This document shows positions 1 through 7,738 of a stretch of 51,971 nucleotides of DNA, piece by piece. Every line of letters begins with the position of its first letter. The first letter of the stretch is position 1. This stretch comes from an uncultured Clostridia bacterium. GTDB taxonomy: Bacteria > Bacillota > Clostridia > Christensenellales > Borkfalkiaceae. The translations under genes were made by a program, and so were the position numbers. The stretch is taken from assembly GCA_944337235.1 (NCBI GenBank), contig CALVLK010000009.1:1-51971 (forward strand). Direction: 5' to 3'. Below the pieces are notes generated by a model. That model searched no databases and had not been told where the DNA came from. It saw nothing but the letters and a program-made list of their open reading frames with translations.

Positions 1-3000
1 ACGCTGGACGGGCTGAAGGTCAGCGGAAGCGTGGACGAAATTCTTGCGCTGTTGAATGTATCGCTCGAACTCCCCGCGGGGGGCGAGGAAGAAGCATTGC
101 TCGAACAGCTTCTCTCGCTCAACTTCGGCGAACTGTTGCAGGTGAGCGAATCAGACGACACGCTTACGATCTTAGCAAACGGCACAAAGCTGTTGCAAGC
201 CCTCGGCGTAGAGTTTGCGCTCGGCAATGTGGAAGTAAATGTCAGCGATACAACGCTCACGGTCAACGCGCTCGGCGCGAATCTTGTCATCACCGCGGCG
301 GAGCAATTCACGGTTACAACGGAAGGTTATATCGACATCGATCCCACGCTGCAAGAGGTGTATCAGATGCTCGCGGCGCAGGCGATCAGCCTTCGCGGGA
401 CGCTGCAGCTCTCCCTTGGCGAGATCGAGCTCACAGCAGAGATCGGCAACGGCTATCTCGGCTGGAGCAACGGACTGTATCTCTATCTCGACCTGGTGGT
501 CACGATCGGCGAGGTAAAACAGGCGCTGCAGCTCTCCGTGACCGATAAGATGCTGTCGCTCGCGTACGGCGGCGTCGGGGCGACGGTGTACTTTAACGAA
601 CTTTCCACACTGGAACAGGCGCTGATGGCGGCATACCGCCGCATCGCGCATACGGTCAATCTCGCATTCGATGCAGCGCATGCGCCGCTCAATGAATATG
701 CCGCCTCGATCGAGGAACTGCTCTTCGCGCTGCAGACGGGGGCAGAGGTTGCCGCATGGGCGGGCGGGTTCGATCTCGTCTCGCTTCTAAAAGAACTGAA
801 GATCGGCGCGCCCGTCTCGGAGGGCGGGATCTGTACGCTCTCGGCGCTCGGTCTGATGATGGAGCTCATGCAACTGCCGCAGGGCACGGAACTTGCGCTG
901 CTTGGGGGCGAGCTTGGGCTGACGGGAAGGCTGAGCCTTGCCGTAGCTGCGGAGAGCGCGCCCAACATGCCCAAGATCGACTATCTTGACGGGGCGGGCC
1001 TTGCTGAGCTTATGGATACGCTTGCCGCCGCAGTGGCAACGCTTGCAGAGCAGAATCTCTCGCTGTCGCTTAGCGGCAAGACGGTCGCGGCAGACGGCAG
1101 CGCGCAGTACGATTTCGACGCCGCGATCTCCTACTATGCGGGCGAGGAATTTCCCGTGCACATCGATACGGAGCAGACCTCGATCACGGTGCGGACCGAT
1201 CTCTATCTCAAACTCGAGCTTGCCTTCCGCAACCATGTCAGTGCGATCGACAGCGTCTATCTCACCATCTATTTCCTGGACTACAATAAAGACGGCGCGC
1301 TTGACTTCTTCTGCTCGCTTTCCCGCCTGGGGGCGGGGCATGAGGATTATCGTCCGCTCGCCTTCTATGCGCCTTCGAGCGAACTGATGAAGCTGCTCTC
1401 GGGCGGGCTTGCGATGCTCGGGGTGAACGTCGACCTCGTCAACAACTATCTCATTGACAGGTGGCTCACGCCGACGACGGTAGCGGAGCTTCGCTCTTTG
1501 GGCGCCTCGCTGCTCAAGACCATCGGCGTCGGCGACCTGCTCGAGGGGCTGTTCGGCGCAGAAGAAGGGGAGGCGGACGAGGAGGCGATCTCCTATCTGA
1601 CCGCACTCACCTCCGATGCGGGCGGCGTGACCCTTCGCTTCAACGGGGCGGCGCTCTTCGGCACGGGCAAAGAGGATCTTTCGATCACCCTCTCCAAGGT
1701 GGAAAAGGAGGGCGGAAGCCTGCTTGCGGGCATTGCGCTCGGCGCCATTTACGACGGACAGGATCGCCGCACCGACGTGACTGCCGCAATCAAGACGGAT
1801 CCCGTTACGCAGGACGCGCTCTCGCTGGAGGGATACATCGACTTCACCGGAATCGCCGATCTTCTGACCACCCTGGTGCACACTGCCGCGCATGAAGAGG
1901 TCATCTCGGGAGAACAGGAAACGCACGAATATGTCGTCAACAACAATTTCTATATCGACGGCAGCGCGGCGCTTCAGCTCAGCGTGCTTGGCTTTATTGA
2001 TATCACGGCTACGGTCAGGATCATTGCAATCTCCGTCTCGCTGGACGAGGACGGCGCCGTCGCGTTCAATCTTCGCCTGGAGTATGACGGCGTACAGGAG
2101 CTGAATCAGGTCGCGATCAACGGCGACAGCACGGTCGATATCACCATCAAAGAGGATATGGTGTATATCAAGCGCACACAGACGAGTTATTGGGAGACGG
2201 TTGCTCTGTTTTTCACAAGAGAAGTGGAGTACGATCCGCCCGTCGTCCTCTATCGTGCGATGCCGCTTGACGTGTTCTTCGGCGACATTCTCAATCAGAT
2301 CGGCTTCATCTTCAACCTGGGCAGCCTCATCACCGACCAATTTCCGCAGGGCGAGGAAACGGACGAGGAGAGCGTCGTCGAAGACTACGGCACGGCAGCG
2401 GCAAACATCCTCTCGACCTATGCGTATGCCGTGCAGGGAAACGGCACGCAGCAGTGGACGCTCGCGCTCAACGGCAGCGCGCTCACCGACGGCGTGCTCG
2501 ACGATATCGAAGTTGCGATCTCGTCCGAGGAGCAGAACGGCATGCAGGTCGTGCGCGATCTCAGCGTAGAAACAGGCATTCAGACGGGCGTTTCGGAGAG
2601 CCTCGTTTCGATCTCGTTGACGGCAGATCTGCGCCTGCGCAACCCGTGCGGCGTCATGGACGAGGGCGTCACCGATCTCACGAGCGACATTGCGCCGATC
2701 ATAGAGCGGGGCATGGACTGCGCGCTCGCACAGGCGCGTGCCGAGGCATGGACGGACGAAAATGGCAACCGCTACTATCTGGAGGGGCAGACCGCCGTGC
2801 TCACCTATTGGGCAGACGGGGCTGCATGCGGCAGTCAGGAGGTGTTCTATGACCCCGCAACGCGCGCCATCCTCACAACGCTTGCCGCGCCCGATATGCT
2901 GGAACAGGCGGGCTATGAGTTCCGCTGGGAGCTGCCCGCCGCGCTGCCCGACGGGAACGCCGTTCAGGGCGGATATCATGCGCAGACCTATACGATTACA

Positions 3001-4221
3001 TTGGAGAGCGATCGCCCTGTTGCGGGGTGGACGTTCAGCGAGGAGACGGGAAAATACACCTGGGAACTCTCTTACCGCTATGGCTCAGAGCTGGTGCTGC
3101 CCATGCCGTTCGACGACGTGCAGAAGGTCGTGGGCTATCTCGGCGCCGACGGCAACATGCCCGCCGCAGAGGACATCCTTGCCGATCTCACGCTCTCTGC
3201 CGTATGGGAGATGCGCGAATATACCGTCAGCTATGTCGTCGACGGCAGCGTCGTGGCAACGCAGACGGGGCATTACGGCGACGCGCTGACCTTCCCCGCT
3301 GCGCCCGAAAAGGAGGGGTACAACTTTGTCGGTTGGAATACGGCGGAGAGCACGATCGCGGGCGACGCGACCTATACGGCGCAGTATGAACTCAAGCGCT
3401 ATGTCGTGCGCCTCTACAGCGATGCGGCGATCGAGGGCTGGGAGGTCGAGAACGGAAGATATCTCTATTATACGGAGATGACGCACGGCGCCGTTGTGGA
3501 GATCTTTGTGGGCGGCAGCCTTGCATCGTGTTATACGATCACGGAGGAGATGAATATCGCTCTGCCCGACGTCGGGAGTCTTGTCTGGGCAAACGTCACG
3601 ATCGGCGAAGCCGGCGCCCGCCTCGAGGCGATGAGCGCGCCCGATACCCTCGTCTATACCAGCACGGTCGCCTATACTCTTGCGGGCGGCACCGTGAGCT
3701 ATGGCGGCACGAACGGCGACTACACCGTCCGATACAGCGCGGACACCGCGCTGCTGACTGCTGCGGAGTTGCAGAGCGAGGGGAGCACCTTTGTCGGCTG
3801 GTTTATAAAAAGCGGCGACTCCTGGAGCGAGGTCACGTCGGTCGCCTATTCGGGCGGCGGAAGCACGATCACGCTGTATGCCGTGTGGAAGGAGGGCGAG
3901 CTGACGTTGAATGAGGCAAATCCCAACAGCTATGCGCGCACGCGCGGGTCATGGAGCTGGCGTGGATATGCATATGCTTACAGCGGAGCATTGAACATCG
4001 CTTCGACCTTTACGCTGGTGGGCGTTCCCGTAGAGGATATGACGGTAACCACTTCTTATACGCATACGCTCGGATCTGTCACGCAGACGGGCGAAGCGCT
4101 GAGCTATTCGCATACGACATATTCTCCGTATAATTCCGTCACGGGCACCGTGACCCAAACTTATATGCTCGGGGATGAAGTCATACAGACGAAGACGGTG
4201 ACAAGCACAAAGTCGTTTTAA
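1..4221 (+). CDS. Giant surface protein with InlB-type B-repeats, 5'-truncated by the window
   Basis: The reading frame is open from base 1 through 4221, so the true start lies upstream; the GTG at 31 is only the first start-like codon. About 1,406 residues are visible. The first ~900 are acidic, beta-strand-like and rich in Ala, Leu, Thr and Asp, with no motif I recognise. Residues about 1073-1130 and 1224-1299 look like Listeria-Bacteroides (InlB B) repeats, with GYNFVGWN and STFVGWF signatures and endings such as TLYAVWKE. The C-terminus is Tyr/Ser/Thr-rich, without an LPXTG motif or terminal membrane helix, so anchoring must be N-terminal or non-covalent. Likely extracellular adhesin or cell-wall protein; the specific role is unknown. 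A strong terminator follows. Confidence 0.8.
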   Translation, partial: TLDGLKVSGSVDEILALLNVSLELPAGGEEEALLEQLLSLNFGELLQVSESDDTLTILANGTKLLQALGVEFALGNVEVNVSDTTLTVNALGANLVITAAEQFTVTTEGYIDIDPTLQEVYQMLAAQAISLRGTLQLSLGEIELTAEIGNGYLGWSNGLYLYLDLVVTIGEVKQALQLSVTDKMLSLAYGGVGATVYFNELSTLEQALMAAYRRIAHTVNLAFDAAHAPLNEYAASIEELLFALQTGAEVAAWAGGFDLVSLLKELKIGAPVSEGGICTLSALGLMMELMQLPQGTELALLGGELGLTGRLSLAVAAESAPNMPKIDYLDGAGLAELMDTLAAAVATLAEQNLSLSLSGKTVAADGSAQYDFDAAISYYAGEEFPVHIDTEQTSITVRTDLYLKLELAFRNHVSAIDSVYLTIYFLDYNKDGALDFFCSLSRLGAGHEDYRPLAFYAPSSELMKLLSGGLAMLGVNVDLVNNYLIDRWLTPTTVAELRSLGASLLKTIGVGDLLEGLFGAEEGEADEEAISYLTALTSDAGGVTLRFNGAALFGTGKEDLSITLSKVEKEGGSLLAGIALGAIYDGQDRRTDVTAAIKTDPVTQDALSLEGYIDFTGIADLLTTLVHTAAHEEVISGEQETHEYVVNNNFYIDGSAALQLSVLGFIDITATVRIIAISVSLDEDGAVAFNLRLEYDGVQELNQVAINGDSTVDITIKEDMVYIKRTQTSYWETVALFFTREVEYDPPVVLYRAMPLDVFFGDILNQIGFIFNLGSLITDQFPQGEETDEESVVEDYGTAAANILSTYAYAVQGNGTQQWTLALNGSALTDGVLDDIEVAISSEEQNGMQVVRDLSVETGIQTGVSESLVSISLTADLRLRNPCGVMDEGVTDLTSDIAPIIERGMDCALAQARAEAWTDENGNRYYLEGQTAVLTYWADGAACGSQEVFYDPATRAILTTLAAPDMLEQAGYEFRWELPAALPDGNAVQGGYHAQTYTITLESDRPVAGWTFSEETGKYTWELSYRYGSELVLPMPFDDVQKVVGYLGADGNMPAAEDILADLTLSAVWEMREYTVSYVVDGSVVATQTGHYGDALTFPAAPEKEGYNFVGWNTAESTIAGDATYTAQYELKRYVVRLYSDAAIEGWEVENGRYLYYTEMTHGAVVEIFVGGSLASCYTITEEMNIALPDVGSLVWANVTIGEAGARLEAMSAPDTLVYTSTVAYTLAGGTVSYGGTNGDYTVRYSADTALLTAAELQSEGSTFVGWFIKSGDSWSEVTSVAYSGGGSTITLYAVWKEGELTLNEANPNSYARTRGSWSWRGYAYAYSGALNIASTFTLVGVPVEDMTVTTSYTHTLGSVTQTGEALSYSHTTYSPYNSVTGTVTQTYMLGDEVIQTKTVTSTKSF

Positions 4222-4283
4222 ACAAAAAGAGCAAAGGGGGGCGGGGTGATCCTCTCCCTCTTTCGCCAAAATTTGCGTGAAAA

Positions 4284-4320
4284 AATGCTCTGCCGGTACG
4301 GCAGAGCATTGCCATTTTTT
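4284..4320 (+). terminator. Rho-independent terminator after the giant surface protein
   Basis: A perfect 12-bp stem (4284-4295 with 4299-4310, three-base loop) is followed by six T at 4315-4320. The 3' edge of the stem is reused as the -35 hexamer of the next promoter. Confidence 0.9.
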
Positions 4321-4337
4321 CGGGGATATGCTATACT
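4309..4337 (+). promoter_or_regulatory. Sigma-A-type promoter of the DUF368 gene
   Basis: TTGCCA at 4309-4314, a 17-nt spacer, and TATACT at 4332-4337. The -35 box overlaps the end of the preceding terminator, leaving a leader of only about 20 nt before the ATG at 4365. Confidence 0.75.
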
Positions 4338-4364
4338 ATCTCAAAAATGATCTCGGAGGTCTCT

Positions 4365-5390
4365 ATGCGCCGGAAAGGGGAAACAGACGGGCGCAGCTCA
4401 GCTGCGCCCGCGGCGGAGCAGCGCGACCCTGCGCAGGCGGGGGAGGGCGGCGCGCAGGCCGCACAACACGGCGAACCCGACCTGAAATATGCCAACGGCC
4501 GCGCGGTCGCAAAGGGCGGCGTGCTCGGCTTCTTCATCGGGCTTGCCGTCATCGTGCCGGGGGTGAGCGGCTCTACGGTCGCCATCATCTTCCGCCTGTA
4601 TGACAAGCTGTTGTACGCGCTCGGGAATATTCTGAAAAAATTCAAGATCTGTGCGCGCTTTCTTCTGCCCATCGCGATCGGGCTTGTGATAGGGTTCGTG
4701 CTCGGATTTCTTGCGATACAGCGCCTCATTGATCTGTGCCCGTTTACCGTCATCGGCCTGTTTGCGGGGCTCATGCTGGGGGCGTTCCCCGCCGTCACCG
4801 ACGAGGTGCGGGCGGAGAAGAAGACGGCGCCGCGCATCCTGCTCTTTTTTGCGGGGCTTCTCATTCCCATCGCCATCGCCCTCTGTTCGCTCTTCCTCTC
4901 CGAGGGGGCGCGCACGCTCGAGGGGCTGAACGTCGGGCATTATCTGCTCTTCCTCGTCCTCGGCTATGTGGTGGCGATCACGCAGATCGTGCCCGGTCTG
5001 AGCGCGACGGCGCTTCTGATGGCGTTCGGGTACTTCACTCCCCTCGTGCAGTCGGTGCATCTGAGCTATTGGCGCGAAAATCCCGCCGTATTTCTTGTGT
5101 ACCTCTGCTTTGCGGCGGGCTTCCTGCTCGGGCTTGTCAGCTTTTCAAAGCTGCTCACGCTCATTCTGGCGCGCTGCCGCGCCGCCGCATTTTTCGTGAT
5201 CACGGGGCTTTCGCTCGGCTCCATCGTCACCATGTTCATCAATCCCGATATCGTTGCCGTCTACCAAAGTTGGGCGGGCGGCGTGAACGTCGTCGATCTC
5301 GTCCTCGGGCTGGTGTTGTTTGCGGCGGGCGTTGTGGCGGCATACCTCTTTGTGCGTTACGAGCGCAGGCATACGCCGCACAGATCGTAG
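4365..5390 (+). CDS. DUF368 family polytopic membrane protein
   Basis: Start chosen at 4365 because GGAGG (4355-4359) sits five bases upstream; the in-frame ATG at 4347 would precede it. The 341-residue protein has a hydrophilic Ala/Gln/Gly-rich N-terminal tail of about 45 residues, then about eight hydrophobic helices. The segment with VIVPGVSGSTVAI is the hallmark of the DUF368 family, and IVPGLSAT later is the second pseudo-repeat copy. Members are multi-pass membrane proteins suggested to act as lipid transporters (some relatives recycle undecaprenyl phosphate); that role is not shown by this sequence. It is monocistronic: own promoter, own terminator. Confidence 0.9.
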   Translation: MRRKGETDGRSSAAPAAEQRDPAQAGEGGAQAAQHGEPDLKYANGRAVAKGGVLGFFIGLAVIVPGVSGSTVAIIFRLYDKLLYALGNILKKFKICARFLLPIAIGLVIGFVLGFLAIQRLIDLCPFTVIGLFAGLMLGAFPAVTDEVRAEKKTAPRILLFFAGLLIPIAIALCSLFLSEGARTLEGLNVGHYLLFLVLGYVVAITQIVPGLSATALLMAFGYFTPLVQSVHLSYWRENPAVFLVYLCFAAGFLLGLVSFSKLLTLILARCRAAAFFVITGLSLGSIVTMFINPDIVAVYQSWAGGVNVVDLVLGLVLFAAGVVAAYLFVRYERRHTPHRS

Positions 5391-5417
5391 CGGCAGAAAT
5401 ATCCATACAAAACAGGA

Positions 5418-5449
5418 ACGGCGCATCCATTCGGATGCGCCGTCTTTTT
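5418..5449 (+). terminator. Terminator of the DUF368 gene, possibly bidirectional
   Basis: An 11-bp perfect stem (5418-5428 with 5433-5443, ATTC loop) is followed by CTTTTT. On the minus strand the same stem is followed by a weaker T-rich run, so it could also end the leftward transcript starting near 6009. Confidence 0.85.
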
Positions 5450-6009
5450 CGTGGTATTCATATTGCGGACTGTTATTCCGAAAAGTTCTGTGCGCAGGCC
5501 GCATTTACGCGCTTCGGAAGATTCCGAATTCCGGACCCTTGTACAAAAAATTTCTTTTCCTTTTCAGCCTTCCCACGCATGTCGCTCATCTTTGTTGAAC
5601 GCTCTTTTGCCTGTTCCGTATTTTCGTTTTCCGAAGATACGTTTTCCTGTTCTTCCCACATATGCATTAGGGGAATGCCAGAGGGGGATTTTTTACTCTT
5701 TGGCAGGCAGTGTCTGTTGCTGCGTTGCTTCGTTTTGCGCTTTGGGTTTTTACAAATCGTTGCATGCAGAACAAAACATGAAAAATGAAATGCGCTCTGT
5801 TGTGAGTCTGCGTGTGGATATGATACCACGCAACGCGGAAGTTTTTCAGGGTGCGAACGATTCGTTCCTTTGATCCGGTGTTTTCTCGCCGCTTGCGCTG
5901 TTTGTTATCGGTTTCGTCTACAGTGCTTTCAAAGTGAGAAATCAGAATGCGCAAGGCGTTCCGCTTTGCCTCTTTTTTTTGAGGCTTCCTGTGTCGACTT
6001 CCTTGTTGT
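5450..6009 (-). ncRNA. Candidate leftward non-coding or small-ORF transcript
   Basis: This ~560-base stretch lacks a convincing gene on either strand and is clearly more A/T-rich than its neighbours. It is preceded on the minus strand by a consensus promoter (6016-6043) and bounded at the far end by a hairpin that could terminate it. Local inverted repeats include GCCTC/GAGGC around an eight-base run (5968-5985) and TTCGGAA/TTCCGAA near 5513-5528. Open frames of 116-118 codons exist on the minus strand, but the first would start inside the -10 box, none has a good ribosome-binding site, and their products are low-complexity and unfamiliar. I do not recognise tmRNA, RNase P, SRP or 6S RNA in it. 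Either a structured RNA or degraded DNA. Confidence 0.35.
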
Positions 6010-6015
6010 GCGACC

Positions 6016-6043
6016 ATTATAGCACAAAAAATGTATTTGTCAA
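6016..6043 (-). promoter_or_regulatory. Consensus leftward promoter with no known gene downstream
   Basis: Reading the minus strand: TTGACA (6043-6038), 16-nt spacer, TATAAT (6021-6016). Both hexamers match the sigma-A consensus exactly, making this one of the strongest promoters in the window, yet it points into a region without a recognisable gene. Confidence 0.75.
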
Positions 6044-6106
6044 GCGTTTTTCTGAAAATTACTACAAAAAAACGTCACGAATTTACATGACGCAATTTTG
6101 ACGCAC

Positions 6107-6131
6107 AAAAAAAGGCGGTCTTACGACCGCC
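6107..6131 (-). terminator. Terminator of the rpsF-ssb-rpsR operon
   Basis: A seven-base-pair GC stem (6114-6120 with 6125-6131, four-base loop), followed on the minus strand by seven U (6113-6107), thirty bases after the rpsR stop codon. Confidence 0.9.
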
Positions 6132-6160
6132 CTTCTTCATGCGCCATGATAGGGCGCCGC

Positions 6161-6547
6161 TTAGTCTGCCTTGAAAGGGAGAAGCGCCGCAACGCGTGCG
6201 CGCTTGATGGCAACTGCAAGCTCGCGCTGGTGCTTTGCGCAGGTGCCCGTCATTCTGCGGGGGAGGATCTTGCCGCCCTCGGCAATGTACTTTCTCAGCT
6301 TGTTTGTGTCTTTATAGTCGATTTTGGCCGACTTTTCCTGGCAGAAGAGGCAGACCTTTTTGAAGTTCTGCTTCTTGAATCCCTTCTTGGCGGGGCGCTC
6401 TCTCGTTTCGCTTCTTTCGCGGGGAGCGTTCTCTCTGGCGGGTGCAGCCGCCTCTTCCTGTGCGGGAGCGGGTGCAGCCGTCTCTTCCTGCGCGGGGACT
6501 TCTGCCGCAACGGTCTCTTCCACCGTCTGATTCTGCATTTCTTCCAT
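6161..6547 (-). CDS. rpsR: Ribosomal protein bS18 with a long acidic N-terminal extension
   Basis: Small-subunit platform protein that binds 16S rRNA together with bS6. The conserved core runs from about residue 58 to the end, with [17 protein letters not shown] and the C-terminal [11 protein letters not shown]. CxxC at 66-69 plus the later CxKH indicates the zinc-binding (C+) type. The protein is 128 residues against about 75-80 in most bacteria, because of an N-terminal tail of ~55 residues rich in Glu, Ala and Pro with repeated APAQEE-like units. The start at 6547 has AAGGAG upstream, so the tail is probably translated. Third gene of the bS6-SSB-bS18 operon. Confidence 0.95.
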   Translation of the reverse strand: MEEMQNQTVEETVAAEVPAQEETAAPAPAQEEAAAPARENAPRERSETRERPAKKGFKKQNFKKVCLFCQEKSAKIDYKDTNKLRKYIAEGGKILPRRMTGTCAKHQRELAVAIKRARVAALLPFKAD

Positions 6548-6586
6548 GATGTCTCCTTAAAATTTTAATATTCGTTTGCGCTCGCG

Positions 6587-7021
6587 TCAGAACGGGATGT
6601 CCCCGTCATCGTCAAATGCCTGGAGCGCAGGGGCGGGCTTCTTTTTGGGCGTGGCGGCAGGGGCCGCAGGTGCGTCGTAGAAGTCGTCGCCGGAGGAGTT
6701 CGCACTCTTGGGGGTGAGGAATTCTACGTCCTGCGCGATGATGTCGACTGCCGTGCGCCGGATGCCCTGGTTGTCGTCGTAGGTGCGCATCTGGATGCTG
6801 CCCGATACGGCGACCTTGGTGCCCTTCTTCGTGAAGCGCGCGACGTTGTCCGCAAGGCCGCGCCATGCGGTCACGTTAAAGAAATCTGTCTGCCGTTCGC
6901 CGTCTGACGAGGCATACGAACGGTTGACGGCGATGCCGAAGTGGCACACGCTCACACCGCCCGAAGTTTCTGTCAATTCCGGATCGCGGGTCAAATTCCC
7001 GATAAGAAACACCTTATTCAT
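6587..7021 (-). CDS. ssb: Single-stranded DNA-binding protein
   Basis: 144 residues. The OB-fold occupies about residues 1-105, starting MNKVFLIGNLTRDPEL and containing FFNVTAWRGLADN. A flexible Ala/Pro/Lys linker follows, ending in the acidic tip DDDGDIPF that recruits repair and replication partners. It coats single-stranded DNA during replication, recombination and repair. It lies between rpsF and rpsR, twelve bases after rpsF, the usual Firmicute arrangement that couples SSB to ribosomal-protein expression. Confidence 0.97.
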   Translation of the reverse strand: MNKVFLIGNLTRDPELTETSGGVSVCHFGIAVNRSYASSDGERQTDFFNVTAWRGLADNVARFTKKGTKVAVSGSIQMRTYDDNQGIRRTAVDIIAQDVEFLTPKSANSSGDDFYDAPAAPAATPKKKPAPALQAFDDDGDIPF

Positions 7022-7033
7022 AACAGTCCTCGC

Positions 7034-7318
7034 TTAGTCTACTTTGGTAATGACGCGCCGCAGGCAGTCGCCCGAAATCCCCGCAATGCGGTCGAGCTCC
7101 TTTACGACGGCGCCCTCTGCCTGAAACGTCATGAGCGCGTAAAAGGCTTCGGACTTGAAACGGATGGGGTAGGCAAGCTTCTTGTTGCCCCATTTGTCGA
7201 ATGCCTCTACGGTGCCGCCCATGGAGGAAACGATATCGCTGTACTTCTTCAGCTCAGCCTCTCTCGCCTCTTCCGTCAATTCGCTGTTAAGCAAAATGAG
7301 CATCTCGTATTTCTGCAT
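7034..7318 (-). CDS. rpsF: Ribosomal protein bS6
   Basis: 94 residues starting MQKYEMLILL. I chose the ATG at 7318 over the longer frame because GGGAGGTG lies seven bases upstream, the resulting length matches the family, and the extra upstream codons would lie in the leader. The core shows the family features LNSELTEEAR and the lysine-aromatic strand NKKLAYPIRF. bS6 binds bS18 and the central domain of 16S rRNA. First gene of the operon, with a strong promoter about 60 bases upstream and a small leader hairpin. Confidence 0.95.
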   Translation of the reverse strand: MQKYEMLILLNSELTEEAREAELKKYSDIVSSMGGTVEAFDKWGNKKLAYPIRFKSEAFYALMTFQAEGAVVKELDRIAGISGDCLRRVITKVD

Positions 7319-7341
7319 TTTTTTCACCTCCCGGTCTTTCG

Positions 7342-7360
7342 GCGTATCTTGGCGATACGC
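7342..7360 (-). promoter_or_regulatory. Leader hairpin upstream of rpsF
   Basis: In the ~50-nt leader a seven-base-pair stem (7342-7348 with 7354-7360, five-base loop) stands between the promoter and the ribosome-binding site. Many rpsF leaders carry an S6:S18-binding element that autoregulates the operon; a CCG lies just downstream of the stem, but I cannot confirm the motif by eye. Confidence 0.3.
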
Positions 7361-7376
7361 AAGGTTTTGTTTCATC

Positions 7377-7405
7377 ATTTTACTCTATTTTTGCTTTTCT
7401 GTCAA
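7377..7405 (-). promoter_or_regulatory. Promoter of the rpsF-ssb-rpsR operon
   Basis: Minus strand: TTGACA (7405-7400), 17-nt spacer, TAAAAT (7382-7377). Transcription would start near 7370, giving a ~50-nt leader. Confidence 0.85.
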
Positions 7406-7438
7406 CGATTTTTGCCCCGCTTGGGCGATTTTCCTGCG

Positions 7439-7738
7439 CTATTCCTGCAGAACGACAAAGACGCATCGCCCGTTCAGTTCATATTCTCCCTCGCCTTCGA
7501 CAAGAAAGCTCTCGCCGGCGGCAAACGGCGTTTCGCCGCGCGCCCATTTGAAGTGACCGCTTCCCGCAAGGATGCGCACGCTGTCCCGCCCGCGGGCGTA
7601 CAGCTTGAAGCGGCGGGGGCTGTCGATGTGCAGCAGGTTGCCCGCGCTGCGCCGCCGCGCGCCCTGCACGAGCGTTGCCTCCCCGAATGCCGCCGTTTCG
7701 GCGCCCGGGATCAGATTTTCGCATTTTGTCAGTTTCAT
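7439..7738 (-). CDS. Small cupin-like protein
   Basis: 99 residues, beta-rich, with a pattern of short strands and turns like a single cupin barrel (SGHFKWARGE, FLVEGEGEYEL). The canonical metal-binding histidine motif is not complete, so metal binding is doubtful and no substrate can be inferred. Its ATG at 7738 overlaps the rmuC stop codon in an ATGA arrangement, indicating translational coupling. It is the last gene of the cca-rmuC unit. I see no clear terminator before the rpsF promoter, so read-through into rpsF is possible. Confidence 0.65.
   Translation of the reverse strand: MKLTKCENLIPGAETAAFGEATLVQGARRRSAGNLLHIDSPRRFKLYARGRDSVRILAGSGHFKWARGETPFAAGESFLVEGEGEYELNGRCVFVVLQE

Noticed and set aside
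787-2979. A 730-codon open frame on the minus strand inside the giant surface-protein gene
   Set aside because: It is the antisense shadow of a high-GC coding frame, with Arg/Ala/His-rich low-complexity content and no ribosome-binding site.
5473-5829. A 118-codon minus-strand frame in the unexplained region
   Set aside because: Low-complexity Lys/Glu/Asn-rich product, no ribosome-binding site and no family resemblance; kept only as part of the RNA hypothesis.
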